Source: a virus
Strand: one strand, 5' to 3'
IMG/VR virus record: IMGVR_UViG_3300031566_000025
Location: 1-64,000 of that record
DNA length: 64,000 nt
Positions 25,016 through 34,244 of this stretch are shown here, piece after piece. The notes beneath the pieces are model-generated. The model was given only the letters and a program-made list of their open reading frames with translations. It made no database searches and had not been told where the DNA came from. The stretch's first letter is position 1; every line of letters begins with the position of its first letter. Both the position numbers and the translations under genes were made by a program.

Positions 25016-26530
25016 TTAAAATTTCATATCACCAAAACCTGAAAATGACGAGATAGCATTACACGAATCTTTATTAGAAGAAAATGATGATGATTTTTCA
25101 GGGTTTGAACTTAAACTTGCTGACACAAACAAAAAATGTTCAAAATTTGCTATATATTCAATTCCTAAATTACTACGACCCGATCTATTTTTTCCCACTT
25201 TTCCATGTATTTTTTTATCATCAGTCATATCTCTTGCTAGTAATATAATACAATCTGCATGTTCTACTTTCTTAATTGATTCAGACATTTGATCAAGATT
25301 CAACTCGCCAGAATCTTTTATTCTATATGCTGCTCTACCCAATTGAGATCCTGTTACAACAGGGATATTATATTCAACTCCTATTGTTTTCAAAGATAAT
25401 GCTATATGACCCAACTCAATTCTGTATAGATCATATTTATTATCTGTTTTTAACAAATCTAAATAATCAACATATAAACCACTAATAGATTCTTTTCCAT
25501 AAATATTTATTACATCATCAAGCACACCCATTAAATCAATTGTACTGATGGATAATGCTGGAAAATATTTCATTACAATTGTTGAGTTATTTTGTAATAA
25601 AATATTATTAATTCTAGCTTTAATATCAACACCATGTGAAATGTCATAGAGCATATCTCGTAAACTTTTATTAAACAACCCCTGATAGATTCTCATAAGG
25701 GATTCTTCAATTGTATTTTCCATAGTTACATAAACGTAAACTCTAGTAATCTCTCCAGCTGGTGGTGGTACAAAGTCAGGAAATTCCATATAATTTATCG
25801 GTTTGATTATTGATTTAAAAATCGTATTAGTTAACATTGTTGATTTACCTGAACCTGAACCCCCACCATAAATATAAAGTCTTGAAGGTTCATAACCTCC
25901 ATTCATTACAAAACCATCAATTATGTCAAACCCTGTTGATACTGTACTATGTTTTTCATATTTTTTCTTGATCATTTCAATAACATGACTAAAATCATCT
26001 TTTCCTATATCTAAAGAAGCTGCTGCCTCAATTGTAATTTGTCTATTTGACTCCATCATATTTGAAAACAGACCTTTTATTGTTAACTCATATTTACTAA
26101 CCAGATCATCAATAGCTTCAAATGATCCCGTTTTTATTGTATTTAGAATTTCATCTAGATCATCATAATTTTCAAATAATGATTTTATTTTTTTACGAAT
26201 ACGAACCTGCTTTAAATAATCTTGAAAAACATCATCCTTCATATCTTCTGTAATAACACGATATAAAAAATCTGAATATTGTTTAAACTTTCCACTCACA
26301 AGACTATCATAAACTGAATCAATTTGTCTTCCCTCCAATAGCATATTAGAAGCTTTTTTTAGACAACTTAATTTACCTTTAACTTCTATTGGTATCTCGA
26401 ATGAATGTTTGGTTTCATAAAAATCAATAATCTCTAAAATATCTCTATATAAACCAGGCGATCTTTTAATCTTTGACTGTTTATTTAATAGTAAGGATAA
26501 ACAGCTATTTACAAAAGATTCTGTTAGCAC
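25016..26530 (-). CDS. DnaB-like replicative helicase
   Basis: 504 residues: a helical N-terminal region, then a RecA-fold ATPase with Walker A GGGSGSGKST (222-231), the YVDYLDLL Walker B region, IPVVTGSQLGRAAY (motif H3-like) and GKVGKNRSGRSN near the C-terminus. The C-terminal tail is Ser-rich and ends SGFGDMKF. It would unwind DNA at the fork with the phage polymerase encoded upstream. Family SF4, T4 gp41-like role. Confidence 0.8.
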   Translation of the reverse strand: MLTESFVNSCLSLLLNKQSKIKRSPGLYRDILEIIDFYETKHSFEIPIEVKGKLSCLKKASNMLLEGRQIDSVYDSLVSGKFKQYSDFLYRVITEDMKDDVFQDYLKQVRIRKKIKSLFENYDDLDEILNTIKTGSFEAIDDLVSKYELTIKGLFSNMMESNRQITIEAAASLDIGKDDFSHVIEMIKKKYEKHSTVSTGFDIIDGFVMNGGYEPSRLYIYGGGSGSGKSTMLTNTIFKSIIKPINYMEFPDFVPPPAGEITRVYVYVTMENTIEESLMRIYQGLFNKSLRDMLYDISHGVDIKARINNILLQNNSTIVMKYFPALSISTIDLMGVLDDVINIYGKESISGLYVDYLDLLKTDNKYDLYRIELGHIALSLKTIGVEYNIPVVTGSQLGRAAYRIKDSGELNLDQMSESIKKVEHADCIILLARDMTDDKKIHGKVGKNRSGRSNLGIEYIANFEHFLFVSASLSSNPEKSSSFSSNKDSCNAISSFSGFGDMKF

Positions 26531-26543
26531 AAAAGTTACCTCC

Positions 26544-27953
26544 TTAAAATTTGAATGTCAATTCAGGTTTTTCTAATTCCATAAACTCATCCTTTGATAA
26601 ACACTTGTTGACAATATACTCACAATATTCTTCATCAAGATCCCTCAACATATCAAGAGATTTAGATATACTGTGTGACTTAATCTTTTGTTTTTTTGTT
26701 AACTTTCCTTGATTTAGAATCCTTGTAGTCATAAGACACATCTCATTAAACGCTTCTACTTCGCCAGATTCATAAACAGGATATGATTCATTAGCAAACT
26801 GTCTCATTCCTTCCTGTAAGTGCGCATAAATACCCAAGGTATAAAGAATTGAATAAACTTTTACATCTTCATGAAATGTCTTTGTTGTACTATCATAAAC
26901 TCCATCAGTTGAAATCTCTTTAAATCCGTATTTTCTCGCACATTCATTTAAGACCTTTTCAAACATCTCTTCAACTCTAAAACCTGTATATGATCCATTA
27001 TTTAAAATGGTATCAAATCTCTTATCTAAATTATCAGATTTAATACTCATTTTTCTAATGTGATTATGCTTATCTGCAACATGAACAAATCTTGCGTGCA
27101 TAACCTGCTTATAAATTCCAGATGAATCATATGTTATATTTAAATCAATGTTATGAACCTTTTTTGTAGTTATTCTAAATAACTCATAAAATAATATATC
27201 TCTAAAATTTGCTCCACCCAATATATGAAAATTTAAATAATTTCTTCCATATTTTATACACTCATTGAGTAACGGTATAAGAGGTAATACATAAATGATA
27301 CAAGGAATTGACATATCACCAGACATATTAGCAACGATACCACCAGTGCCATGATAATTAAAACTCGGAAAGAACTCATGATCTCTCATCAATTTAGTAT
27401 ATATTTTCCATAATCTAGGAGTTCTAAAATGATGAATATAAATAATTTTTTCTCTTACATGATCTGGCAGATCTCTAGCAATTTCATATGATTTTAAATT
27501 AATATCATAAACATCTTTAAAGTCTTTGAATATTTCACAACCAGGTCCAGGAGGGATATCAAGTATAAATGCTTTATCATAAACCTTATAACTATCCTCT
27601 AACCATTTATAGTACATTTCAAATAATAAGTCTGATTCTATACGTGTTAGTTTTCCAATTGAAATTTGAAAACCTCCACTATCTGCTATTAAATTACAAC
27701 CATCGAAAATTCTCATTTCTCTACATTTTTTAAATAGATCATATTCTTTTTGATTATATTTATCATACTTTTTCTTTCCTGGAAAATCTTGACCATATGA
27801 ATGTAAAAATCCTGCACCAATATTTGCAAGAAAATGGGAGATTTGTTCTCTCGTAAAATTATTTTCAAATCTCCCTCTTTTCCCAAGAAAAAAATTGTCA
27901 ACAATTGTTGCTAATGTTTCAAATCCAGCTAAAATATAACCACTTTTTACCAT
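26544..27953 (-). CDS. dpdA: DpdA-like DNA guanine transglycosylase
   Basis: 469 residues with a tRNA-guanine transglycosylase-type barrel: ADSGGFQ at 90-96 (Asp91) and the likely nucleophile Asp276 in ITYDSSG. Phage proteins of this divergent TGT branch (DpdA) insert 7-deazaguanine bases into DNA rather than tRNA. A zinc-binding CxCxxC block like that of tRNA TGTs is not evident. Its co-occurrence with QueE in the same operon supports a DNA-modification role over a tRNA role; the exact base is unknown. Confidence 0.75.
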   Translation of the reverse strand: MVKSGYILAGFETLATIVDNFFLGKRGRFENNFTREQISHFLANIGAGFLHSYGQDFPGKKKYDKYNQKEYDLFKKCREMRIFDGCNLIADSGGFQISIGKLTRIESDLLFEMYYKWLEDSYKVYDKAFILDIPPGPGCEIFKDFKDVYDINLKSYEIARDLPDHVREKIIYIHHFRTPRLWKIYTKLMRDHEFFPSFNYHGTGGIVANMSGDMSIPCIIYVLPLIPLLNECIKYGRNYLNFHILGGANFRDILFYELFRITTKKVHNIDLNITYDSSGIYKQVMHARFVHVADKHNHIRKMSIKSDNLDKRFDTILNNGSYTGFRVEEMFEKVLNECARKYGFKEISTDGVYDSTTKTFHEDVKVYSILYTLGIYAHLQEGMRQFANESYPVYESGEVEAFNEMCLMTTRILNQGKLTKKQKIKSHSISKSLDMLRDLDEEYCEYIVNKCLSKDEFMELEKPELTFKF

Positions 27954-28011
27954 ATCAACATTCTCCTATCCTCATCATTTATTCTTTGTTCTTAATTCAC
28001 TTGTAGAAGAC

Positions 28012-28539
28012 TCACTTTAAAATTTCTTCAATGATATATGGCGGACCAGTTGACATATCATAAGTACCTGATGCTTCTAAAGCAGTTAATATTCTTTTTT
28101 TAGAATCCTTCCATGCTTCTGTTGTATATAAGGATCCAAACGCATATGAACTTCCTGAACCAATACATGTATAATCTTTAATCTCACTCATTTGAAAATC
28201 TACTAAAATTTCAAATAGTTTTCCATTTGAGGTCCCTATTAAAAAATTTGACTCCATTAAATAAATTCCAGTTTCGGAATTTCTACCTAAGCATCCATTC
28301 TTCTCAAACTGTTCAATCATCTTATCAGGAAAGTCAAAAATATTTTTGGGGGGTTTAAAGTATTCTGGTTTAAGTACCTGCCCAGATCTAATACTACCAA
28401 TGTAACCAATCAAATAAGGTCCGTTAATAAATATCTTTTTACATTTTATTCGTCTCTTTTCACCATCCGAATTAGTAGCATAACTATCTGCTCCAATCAA
28501 GACTTTTCCACTATTCACAATACCAATAACAGTTGACAT
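28012..28539 (-). CDS. HslV/proteasome-like Ntn hydrolase
   Basis: 175 residues. After Met removal the N-terminus is Ser; Asp17 (GADS) and Lys33 (IKCKKIF) fall at canonical proteasome-fold positions. IGYIGSIRSG and YTCIGSGSSYAFGS match the GF.G and GSG..yA blocks of HslV. It would be a threonine/serine-type peptidase, perhaps using host HslU or acting in head or host-protein turnover. No ATPase partner is visible here. Confidence 0.75.
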   Translation of the reverse strand: MSTVIGIVNSGKVLIGADSYATNSDGEKRRIKCKKIFINGPYLIGYIGSIRSGQVLKPEYFKPPKNIFDFPDKMIEQFEKNGCLGRNSETGIYLMESNFLIGTSNGKLFEILVDFQMSEIKDYTCIGSGSSYAFGSLYTTEAWKDSKKRILTALEASGTYDMSTGPPYIIEEILK

Positions 28540-29343
28540 TTACTCTCCCTTCAATTTTACATCATCTCGCATTCTTAAACACTTTGCAAGATCAAATGAA
28601 TAATCATAAATATGAAGACCCTTACTTGTAGCAATTATCTCACCATCTTCAACTCCAATTTCTCCCGCCACATACTCCTTCAATAATTGAATTCCACCAA
28701 GATTGGCAGGAAAACCACCCCACAAGTCCCAACTTCTAAAGTAAGGATAAAAATGTAACTTTCCATCTTGAATCCTTGTGTCAATCTGTCTCAAGCAAGG
28801 GGGATCTTGAAGTAACATATCAGTTGGATGCGCCACTTGAAAAACCATCTGATTATTTCTATGTCCATACTTTTTATAGGTTTGAATAAGCAACTCAATC
28901 TGGTTTAAATAAAATATATTGTCCTCATACATAATAATTTTCTTATCTCTCATTTCTTCCATATCTTGAATTAAAATATCTTTCCATTGTGGTGAACTAT
29001 ATGCATATATAGGATAATCAATTGGATATTTAGTCAACCTCTGTCCATATGTATATGATTCGCCCATTTTTAATTCACCAGTCATTAAATACAAAAGATA
29101 ATCATCTAAATAATCATCTGCAACTGGATTTGGTAAATTGTGATGGGATTCTATTTGAGGTGTTAACGGTCTATCACCAGGTCTTTTAATATAAACTGTA
29201 ATCCAGTCAAACTCTAGTCTTTTTTGACCTTCATAAGAACCACGATCAATTTTAAATACTGTACCTTCTTCAAGTATTTTAAATAGAGTTTGAAACCATG
29301 CGTCGCTCAAATCTCTTGCCTTAATGTACTGCATGTTTAACAT
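28540..29343 (-). CDS. Thymidylate synthase-family enzyme
   Basis: 267 residues. Cys183, Arg203, Ser204, Asp206, Asn214, His244 and Tyr246 lie at a constant +37 offset from E. coli ThyA Cys146, Arg166, Ser167, Asp169, Asn177, His207 and Tyr209, so the whole catalytic set is present. Retained Asn at the 177 site favours dUMP over dCMP. The surrounding sequence (YFRSWDLWGGFPANLGG, SKGLHIYDY) looks like the archaeal/methanogen branch. Product could be dTMP or a 5-hydroxymethyl pyrimidine. Confidence 0.8.
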   Translation of the reverse strand: MLNMQYIKARDLSDAWFQTLFKILEEGTVFKIDRGSYEGQKRLEFDWITVYIKRPGDRPLTPQIESHHNLPNPVADDYLDDYLLYLMTGELKMGESYTYGQRLTKYPIDYPIYAYSSPQWKDILIQDMEEMRDKKIIMYEDNIFYLNQIELLIQTYKKYGHRNNQMVFQVAHPTDMLLQDPPCLRQIDTRIQDGKLHFYPYFRSWDLWGGFPANLGGIQLLKEYVAGEIGVEDGEIIATSKGLHIYDYSFDLAKCLRMRDDVKLKGE

Positions 29344-29362
29344 TTTAACCTTCCCTTCAAAA

Positions 29363-29713
29363 TTAGTGAATTATTCCAGAAGGACTTTTTATTTGTATTG
29401 TTCCTTCATTACTAATTGCACCAATTTCAAGATGTACTAAAGATTTTTTTGTCTCCTCATGTTCTAGAATTCCATAAATTTCTTCATATTTTAGTATTCT
29501 TAAAAGAAGTTTTCCTATTAAAGATGCTTGGCCACCACGATTGTGGAAAACAATAACATCACCTACATTTAAATTCTCTACATCCTCACCAAAAGATAAA
29601 ACTTTTCCATATCCTTGAGGATCGCTTGAACTATCTGGTAAAATAATTCCACCTTCTGTTTTAGTTCTTTTCAATTCTTCAACAACTATTTTATCACCAA
29701 CAGCTTTAATCAT
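29363..29713 (-). CDS. GroES-like co-chaperonin
   Basis: 116 residues starting with the Cpn10 pattern KAVGDKIVVEELKRTKTEGGI, then GGIILPDSS (mobile-loop region), YGKVLSFGE and NVGDVIVFHNRGG. It has a ~20-residue C-terminal extension. It probably replaces or adjusts host GroES for folding the capsid protein, as T4 gp31 does. Its start overlaps the bS21-like gene by 8 bases. Confidence 0.85.
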   Translation of the reverse strand: MIKAVGDKIVVEELKRTKTEGGIILPDSSSDPQGYGKVLSFGEDVENLNVGDVIVFHNRGGQASLIGKLLLRILKYEEIYGILEHEETKKSLVHLEIGAISNEGTIQIKSPSGIIH

Positions 29714-30032
29714 CAGAATATCTCCCTTTCATTTTTTTTCTATTACTTTTTAATCTATCAATACGACCTTGTTTATGAAACTGTTCCGCTTTTTCTTGTT
29801 CTTTTAACCTCAACCGAATTGATTGTGCCTTTTTTCTACGCTTCTTATTACTAGGTTTTTCAAACTGCATTCTTTGTTTTAACTCTCTAGATATTCCACT
29901 TCTAGTATACTTTTTTCTAAATCTTTTTATAAAATCATCAAAAGATTCATCTTCATGTCTAACAACACAAATACCTGAATGTTCATCTGGATAAAAGTGC
30001 CTGCTTCTATTAAATGATTGAATTTTAATCAC
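29706..30032 (-). CDS. Ribosomal protein bS21-like protein
   Basis: 108 residues. The centre, VVRHEDESFDDFIKRFRKK, followed by SRELKQRMQFEKPSNKKRRKK, aligns with bS21 (basic, F..A.RRF...; FEKP...R.K block). It has ~25 extra N-terminal and ~30 extra C-terminal residues. bS21 sits near the mRNA exit and SD helix, so a phage copy may swap into host ribosomes and bias initiation towards phage mRNA. bS21 is bacteria-specific, so the host is a bacterium. Confidence 0.8.
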   Translation of the reverse strand: MIKIQSFNRSRHFYPDEHSGICVVRHEDESFDDFIKRFRKKYTRSGISRELKQRMQFEKPSNKKRRKKAQSIRLRLKEQEKAEQFHKQGRIDRLKSNRKKMKGRYSDD

Positions 30033-30041
30033 CGCCTTTCA

Positions 30042-30710
30042 TTAAACAAAACCAAATATAATATGACTCCTTGATGAAAAACTAAACTTAAATTTTTCAC
30101 ATAAATCAAATGTCTTTTCAGAATTCTTAATTAAATCTACTCTATTTGTTCCTTCTGGCATCAACCAAATTTTTTGATCCCATATAAGTTGTTCTTCTTT
30201 ACTTAAAATTTCCAAAAATTTATAAATAAGATCACTTCCATCATAAACCACTTTAACGTAAACTGTATTATATGCTTTAATTTCTTCAAGAGTTTTTAAT
30301 GATTTATCAATGTCTTCAGAACAGAAGATTTTAGGCGAGAACATAAATTTTATTTTCTTTGAATAGTCAACTTCAGATAATAATTCTTTTAGATGATATC
30401 CATTTGATTCAACATTTGCTATGGGGTATTCTAATTCGTTTAAGAGAGAAACGGTTTCATTAAAATGTCTTTCTACTGTTGGTTCCCCTCCTGTTACTAA
30501 AATTCCAGCATTTCTTTCAAATATTGTATTTTGAATATCTTTTAATTTATGTGGAGCTTCAGCAGAAATTCTCATTTTGACAGATGTATCACACCAGGGA
30601 CATTTAAGATTACACGTTTTAAATCTAAGTATAATCATTGTTTTCCCTGAATCTGGTCCTTCACCTTGCCAACTTACAAAATTTTCAATTAATCTAACTT
30701 CACCTTCCAT
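30042..30710 (-). CDS. queE: 7-carboxy-7-deazaguanine synthase (QueE-like radical SAM)
   Basis: Start ATG 30710 (MEGEVRLIENF) is preferred because AAGGAG lies 8 bases before it; a longer frame would overlap the polymerase gene. Radical SAM CxxxCxxC at Cys33, Cys37, Cys40 (CNLKCPWC), preceded by WQGEGPDSG, and GGEP later (LVTGGEPT). 222 residues, the usual QueE size. It makes CDG, the 7-deazaguanine precursor; QueC/QueD/FolE are not in this window. With DpdA it implies modified phage DNA. Confidence 0.8.
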   Translation of the reverse strand: MEGEVRLIENFVSWQGEGPDSGKTMIILRFKTCNLKCPWCDTSVKMRISAEAPHKLKDIQNTIFERNAGILVTGGEPTVERHFNETVSLLNELEYPIANVESNGYHLKELLSEVDYSKKIKFMFSPKIFCSEDIDKSLKTLEEIKAYNTVYVKVVYDGSDLIYKFLEILSKEEQLIWDQKIWLMPEGTNRVDLIKNSEKTFDLCEKFKFSFSSRSHIIFGFV

Positions 30711-30744
30711 ATTATATTCTCCTTCATGTTTATTTGTTCTAAAT

Positions 30745-33700
30745 TTAAAATAAAATAACCTCATTTTTCTTTTCTTCTATTGCTTTGAATAATGGTTTTA
30801 AGAATAATGCATGTCTATCTTCAAATGTAAATTTTAATGTTGACTGAACATCTGGAATAAAATAATGTGGTAATTTTTCTTCTTCATCTGGAATTGCTAT
30901 TACTTCCAATTTTTTACCTCCAGATATAAATTTATGATACTTTTCTAAAACATCTTTTGGCGCTTTATCAATATCTATTCCTTTCACCCAGTATAAATAA
31001 CCCTTTGCACCTGTGCGATGAATATCATACATTATACTATTCCATGCCTGCATACTTCTTACTCCCTGTGGAACCATTTTATAATCCTCTAATTTTTTAC
31101 CCCATGATACAGGTCTACCAATTTTCTTATCCCCATTTCTTATCATTTCTACAAAATCTCTTTTGCTTCTATTAATAAAATCCATAATTTTAGGAGGTGA
31201 CATCTTTTCAGATTTTGACTTTAATAAAAGTTCAGATAACTCTATTAAAAATTCTTTTGATTTACTTGGATAATCAGATCTTTTAATTTCAACTCCCATA
31301 AAATTAGTTTTATCAACTTCCTTCCCTTCATTATTTACAACATGAATTGCATATCGTTTTTTAGCAAGAAATAATCCTCTTGAAATAATTAACTCATTTT
31401 TTAATTTCAATCTGTTATACTCTAAATTAACATTATATCTCTTTACAACTTCAGCAATTTTATCATTATTTAAAAAATCTTCTATTTTATCACACCATTT
31501 ACGAATATTATCAATCGTTTTCTCTTCCACAAAATTTTCAAACTTACAAAAAATTGAATCTGTATCTCCAGTTATAATGAAATCGTTTGATCTGTCAGGT
31601 AATGTATATAACTCTGGTTCTGCCTTTGGATCTGCAAACATTTCTTCTTTTGTTAAAGTCTTTGGTTTTATATACTCTATTCCTGTTGCCATACTTCTCA
31701 TTAAAGCATCGCCTTCAATAATTGAAGTTTTCAATGCTTCTTGACCAGTCAATGTGATTGCTGATGCTAGTGATAGATCATAAAATCTAAATGACTTGTT
31801 TGCAACAACCCCATATAAAGTATTTGCTAAAACCTTATAAACAAGTTGTCTTGTATAAAAGAATTTTTCTGCATTCTTATCTTTCTTTTCAATAGCATCA
31901 AACATCTGACTTTTATATGTATCACGAGATGACATTAACATCTCGACTACTTCTCCAAACACAGAAAACTTTTTCTTATGCGAGTTAAAAAAGCATCCAT
32001 TAACTGTATAAACTAACTCTTTTTCTTTTATCAATTTCAATAACCCATTTTTATCAATTTCTACAAGTTCTTTCTTATATAGAGGATCAACAACTACACT
32101 TATTTTATCTGGCAACTTTTCTGGATTATATGCAATATCATATCCAAGATGCGGATTGGTTGTTTTCATTACAAAACTATTAATACCAATATTATAAGTA
32201 ATCATTAAACTTGGATACAGAGACTTAAAATCAAAATCTGTTATCCAACTATAAAGTCCAGGTATTGGTTCATAGACATAAGCTCCAGGATAACTTTCTT
32301 TTGAAATGTGTGGATCAGAATTTTTAGAAGCTATTCCCTTACTTCTTAAATATGAAACCATCAATGAATCAATCTGCCCCATAGATGTGACAGAATCAAA
32401 ACTTGTATTACAAATAATTCTCAATTCATTTAACAAATTAATATGACCTAATTTATCATCTAATTCTTTTAACAATTCTGTATCTCGAATATTATACTTA
32501 ATCGTCATATTTAACTTCTGCCAATACATCTCATTGAAGGACAACGGCAATTGAATTTTTGTACGCCCCAGCTCACTCTCTGCAATAAATCCAAGTTTAT
32601 AATTTTCCATTTTTGTAAATGTAAATGTTCTATATAAAAAATCTTGATCAATAGCAACACATCCAGGAATTAAACAAATCCATCTTGCACCATCAACAAA
32701 AAATTCCCCAAATTTTGTCATTAAAGTATCAGGTATTTTTAAATTTCTAATTCTATTAAAAATGTATTGCATATCAAAACTAATTAAATTCCATCCAGAA
32801 ATAAAATCAGGATCAGTATCTCTAAAATCTTTCATAAATGTACGCAACATCTTATTTTCATCTTTTATATCAAAAATCTTATAAACAACACCATCAACTT
32901 TTTCTATTGGTTCAGTTTTATTATCAAGAACATAAGTGGTTGTAACACCATTATAAATTGATGTAAACATATTTATTGAAAACTCTGCTTCTATTGGACT
33001 TGGAAAGATCTTTTCTTTTCCAGTATCAATTTCAATATCAAAAAACATAACATTAGATTCTACCTTTGGAGCATCCCCTTTGTTAAAATGATAATAATCC
33101 ATAGCATGTTTAGTTGTTATTCTAATATCCCCTTCATACGTTATATCTGGATCTAATTGATTTCTATCTCTATATGATAAAGAAATTTGTTTAAGATCTT
33201 CATAAGGAATAATCTTTCTTGCTTCAACTCCATCTTTTATCTGATAACAAATATATTCATCACTTTCTGTATGATAAATTTTTTTATTATTTCTATCTCT
33301 AAAAATATAAAGAACCTCTTGCTTTTTACTAATAAATTGAACATCAATGAGTCTGTAATCGTCTGTATAAAACTTCTCTGGAATCTTATATCTGTATATG
33401 CCTTCTCCAATTTTCTTCTCATTAACTTTAAATGATACGTCTGAAACAACGCCATTTAACAAATCTGAAATTTTTAACATATCTTCTTCAAATTTTGGTT
33501 CCCATACCTTTAAATTTCTATTAGCAAAAGAAGGATGGATTGTTAAAAAAACTTTAAATCCTTCCCATTCAAACGTTTTACCATGAAGATTAGTTATACC
33601 CGATTTAGCAATGCCAAATGCACTCATAGGAGTTGCACCCATCAAAACAATCAACTTTGGTTTACATTGTCTAATAATTTCCATACAATTCATTTTACAT

Positions 33701-34020
33701 CTTTCAATAACATCTGGTTCTGGATTGCCAGTTGTTTTATCTGGATTTATTGTCTGACATAAAACTGTATTTGTTAGAAGATATTTTACTTTATTTAATT
33801 CATATTTTGCAAAATATTTTCTAAACATTCTGCCTGACTTACCAACCAACGGTGCTGGTTCTGGTTTTTTGGCAACCTCATTCTTACCAGGATTCTCTGC
33901 TACAAATACAATTTCAACCTGTGTAAGATCAACTTTTGAATTTGTTTCTAGAATACAAGAAGGAGCATCTAATAATTGACAAGTTGAGCAATCAGCAAAA
34001 GAATCTTTAATTGAAATCAT
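30745..34020 (-). CDS. Fused uracil-DNA glycosylase / family B DNA polymerase
   Basis: 1091 residues. N-terminal ~190 form a family 4-type UDG: CSTC (11-14), AENPGKNE (41-48), NTVLCQ with Cys88, Cys108/Cys112, and IHPSF (161-165); four cysteines fit a 4Fe-4S cluster. The rest is PolB: exonuclease DIE (328-330), NLISFD (411-416), YNIRD (509-513); polymerase motif A DFKSLYPS (597-604), B K729..N733TLYG, C TGDTDS (818-822). All catalytic carboxylates are intact, so replication with proofreading and an attached uracil sensor or excision domain is expected. Confidence 0.9.
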   Translation of the reverse strand: MISIKDSFADCSTCQLLDAPSCILETNSKVDLTQVEIVFVAENPGKNEVAKKPEPAPLVGKSGRMFRKYFAKYELNKVKYLLTNTVLCQTINPDKTTGNPEPDVIERCKMNCMEIIRQCKPKLIVLMGATPMSAFGIAKSGITNLHGKTFEWEGFKVFLTIHPSFANRNLKVWEPKFEEDMLKISDLLNGVVSDVSFKVNEKKIGEGIYRYKIPEKFYTDDYRLIDVQFISKKQEVLYIFRDRNNKKIYHTESDEYICYQIKDGVEARKIIPYEDLKQISLSYRDRNQLDPDITYEGDIRITTKHAMDYYHFNKGDAPKVESNVMFFDIEIDTGKEKIFPSPIEAEFSINMFTSIYNGVTTTYVLDNKTEPIEKVDGVVYKIFDIKDENKMLRTFMKDFRDTDPDFISGWNLISFDMQYIFNRIRNLKIPDTLMTKFGEFFVDGARWICLIPGCVAIDQDFLYRTFTFTKMENYKLGFIAESELGRTKIQLPLSFNEMYWQKLNMTIKYNIRDTELLKELDDKLGHINLLNELRIICNTSFDSVTSMGQIDSLMVSYLRSKGIASKNSDPHISKESYPGAYVYEPIPGLYSWITDFDFKSLYPSLMITYNIGINSFVMKTTNPHLGYDIAYNPEKLPDKISVVVDPLYKKELVEIDKNGLLKLIKEKELVYTVNGCFFNSHKKKFSVFGEVVEMLMSSRDTYKSQMFDAIEKKDKNAEKFFYTRQLVYKVLANTLYGVVANKSFRFYDLSLASAITLTGQEALKTSIIEGDALMRSMATGIEYIKPKTLTKEEMFADPKAEPELYTLPDRSNDFIITGDTDSIFCKFENFVEEKTIDNIRKWCDKIEDFLNNDKIAEVVKRYNVNLEYNRLKLKNELIISRGLFLAKKRYAIHVVNNEGKEVDKTNFMGVEIKRSDYPSKSKEFLIELSELLLKSKSEKMSPPKIMDFINRSKRDFVEMIRNGDKKIGRPVSWGKKLEDYKMVPQGVRSMQAWNSIMYDIHRTGAKGYLYWVKGIDIDKAPKDVLEKYHKFISGGKKLEVIAIPDEEEKLPHYFIPDVQSTLKFTFEDRHALFLKPLFKAIEEKKNEVILF

Positions 34021-34238
34021 TTAAATCCTCCATTTCATCATTTTATTTTTGTTACGCAAACAAAAATTATTTTCCCATTTAAACAAAAGTATCTATATAT
34101 ATTAATAAGTGAATATTGAATTTGGTTTATTTTTTTTTAAATTAACTTTCAACAAAAGGAGGTCAATGTGGATAAAAAACTAAATAACTGACTATGGCGG
34201 AAACAAAAATTAACAAGAGTATCGAAATGATATAGGAG
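34021..34238 (+). promoter_or_regulatory. Divergent intergenic regulatory region, copy A
   Basis: 218 bases between divergent genes. It contains ATCTATATATATTAATAA (about 34091-34108), identical to 18 bases at 37974-37991, plus similar flanking blocks (CATTTTATT..TTGTTAC, AAATTAT..TT, ATTTAAA). After the AT-rich core come an AAAGGAGG followed by a five-codon frame and a 13-codon frame (ATG 34194), neither convincing. Probably holds promoters for both strands. Confidence 0.5.
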
Positions 34239-34244
34239 ATGTGG

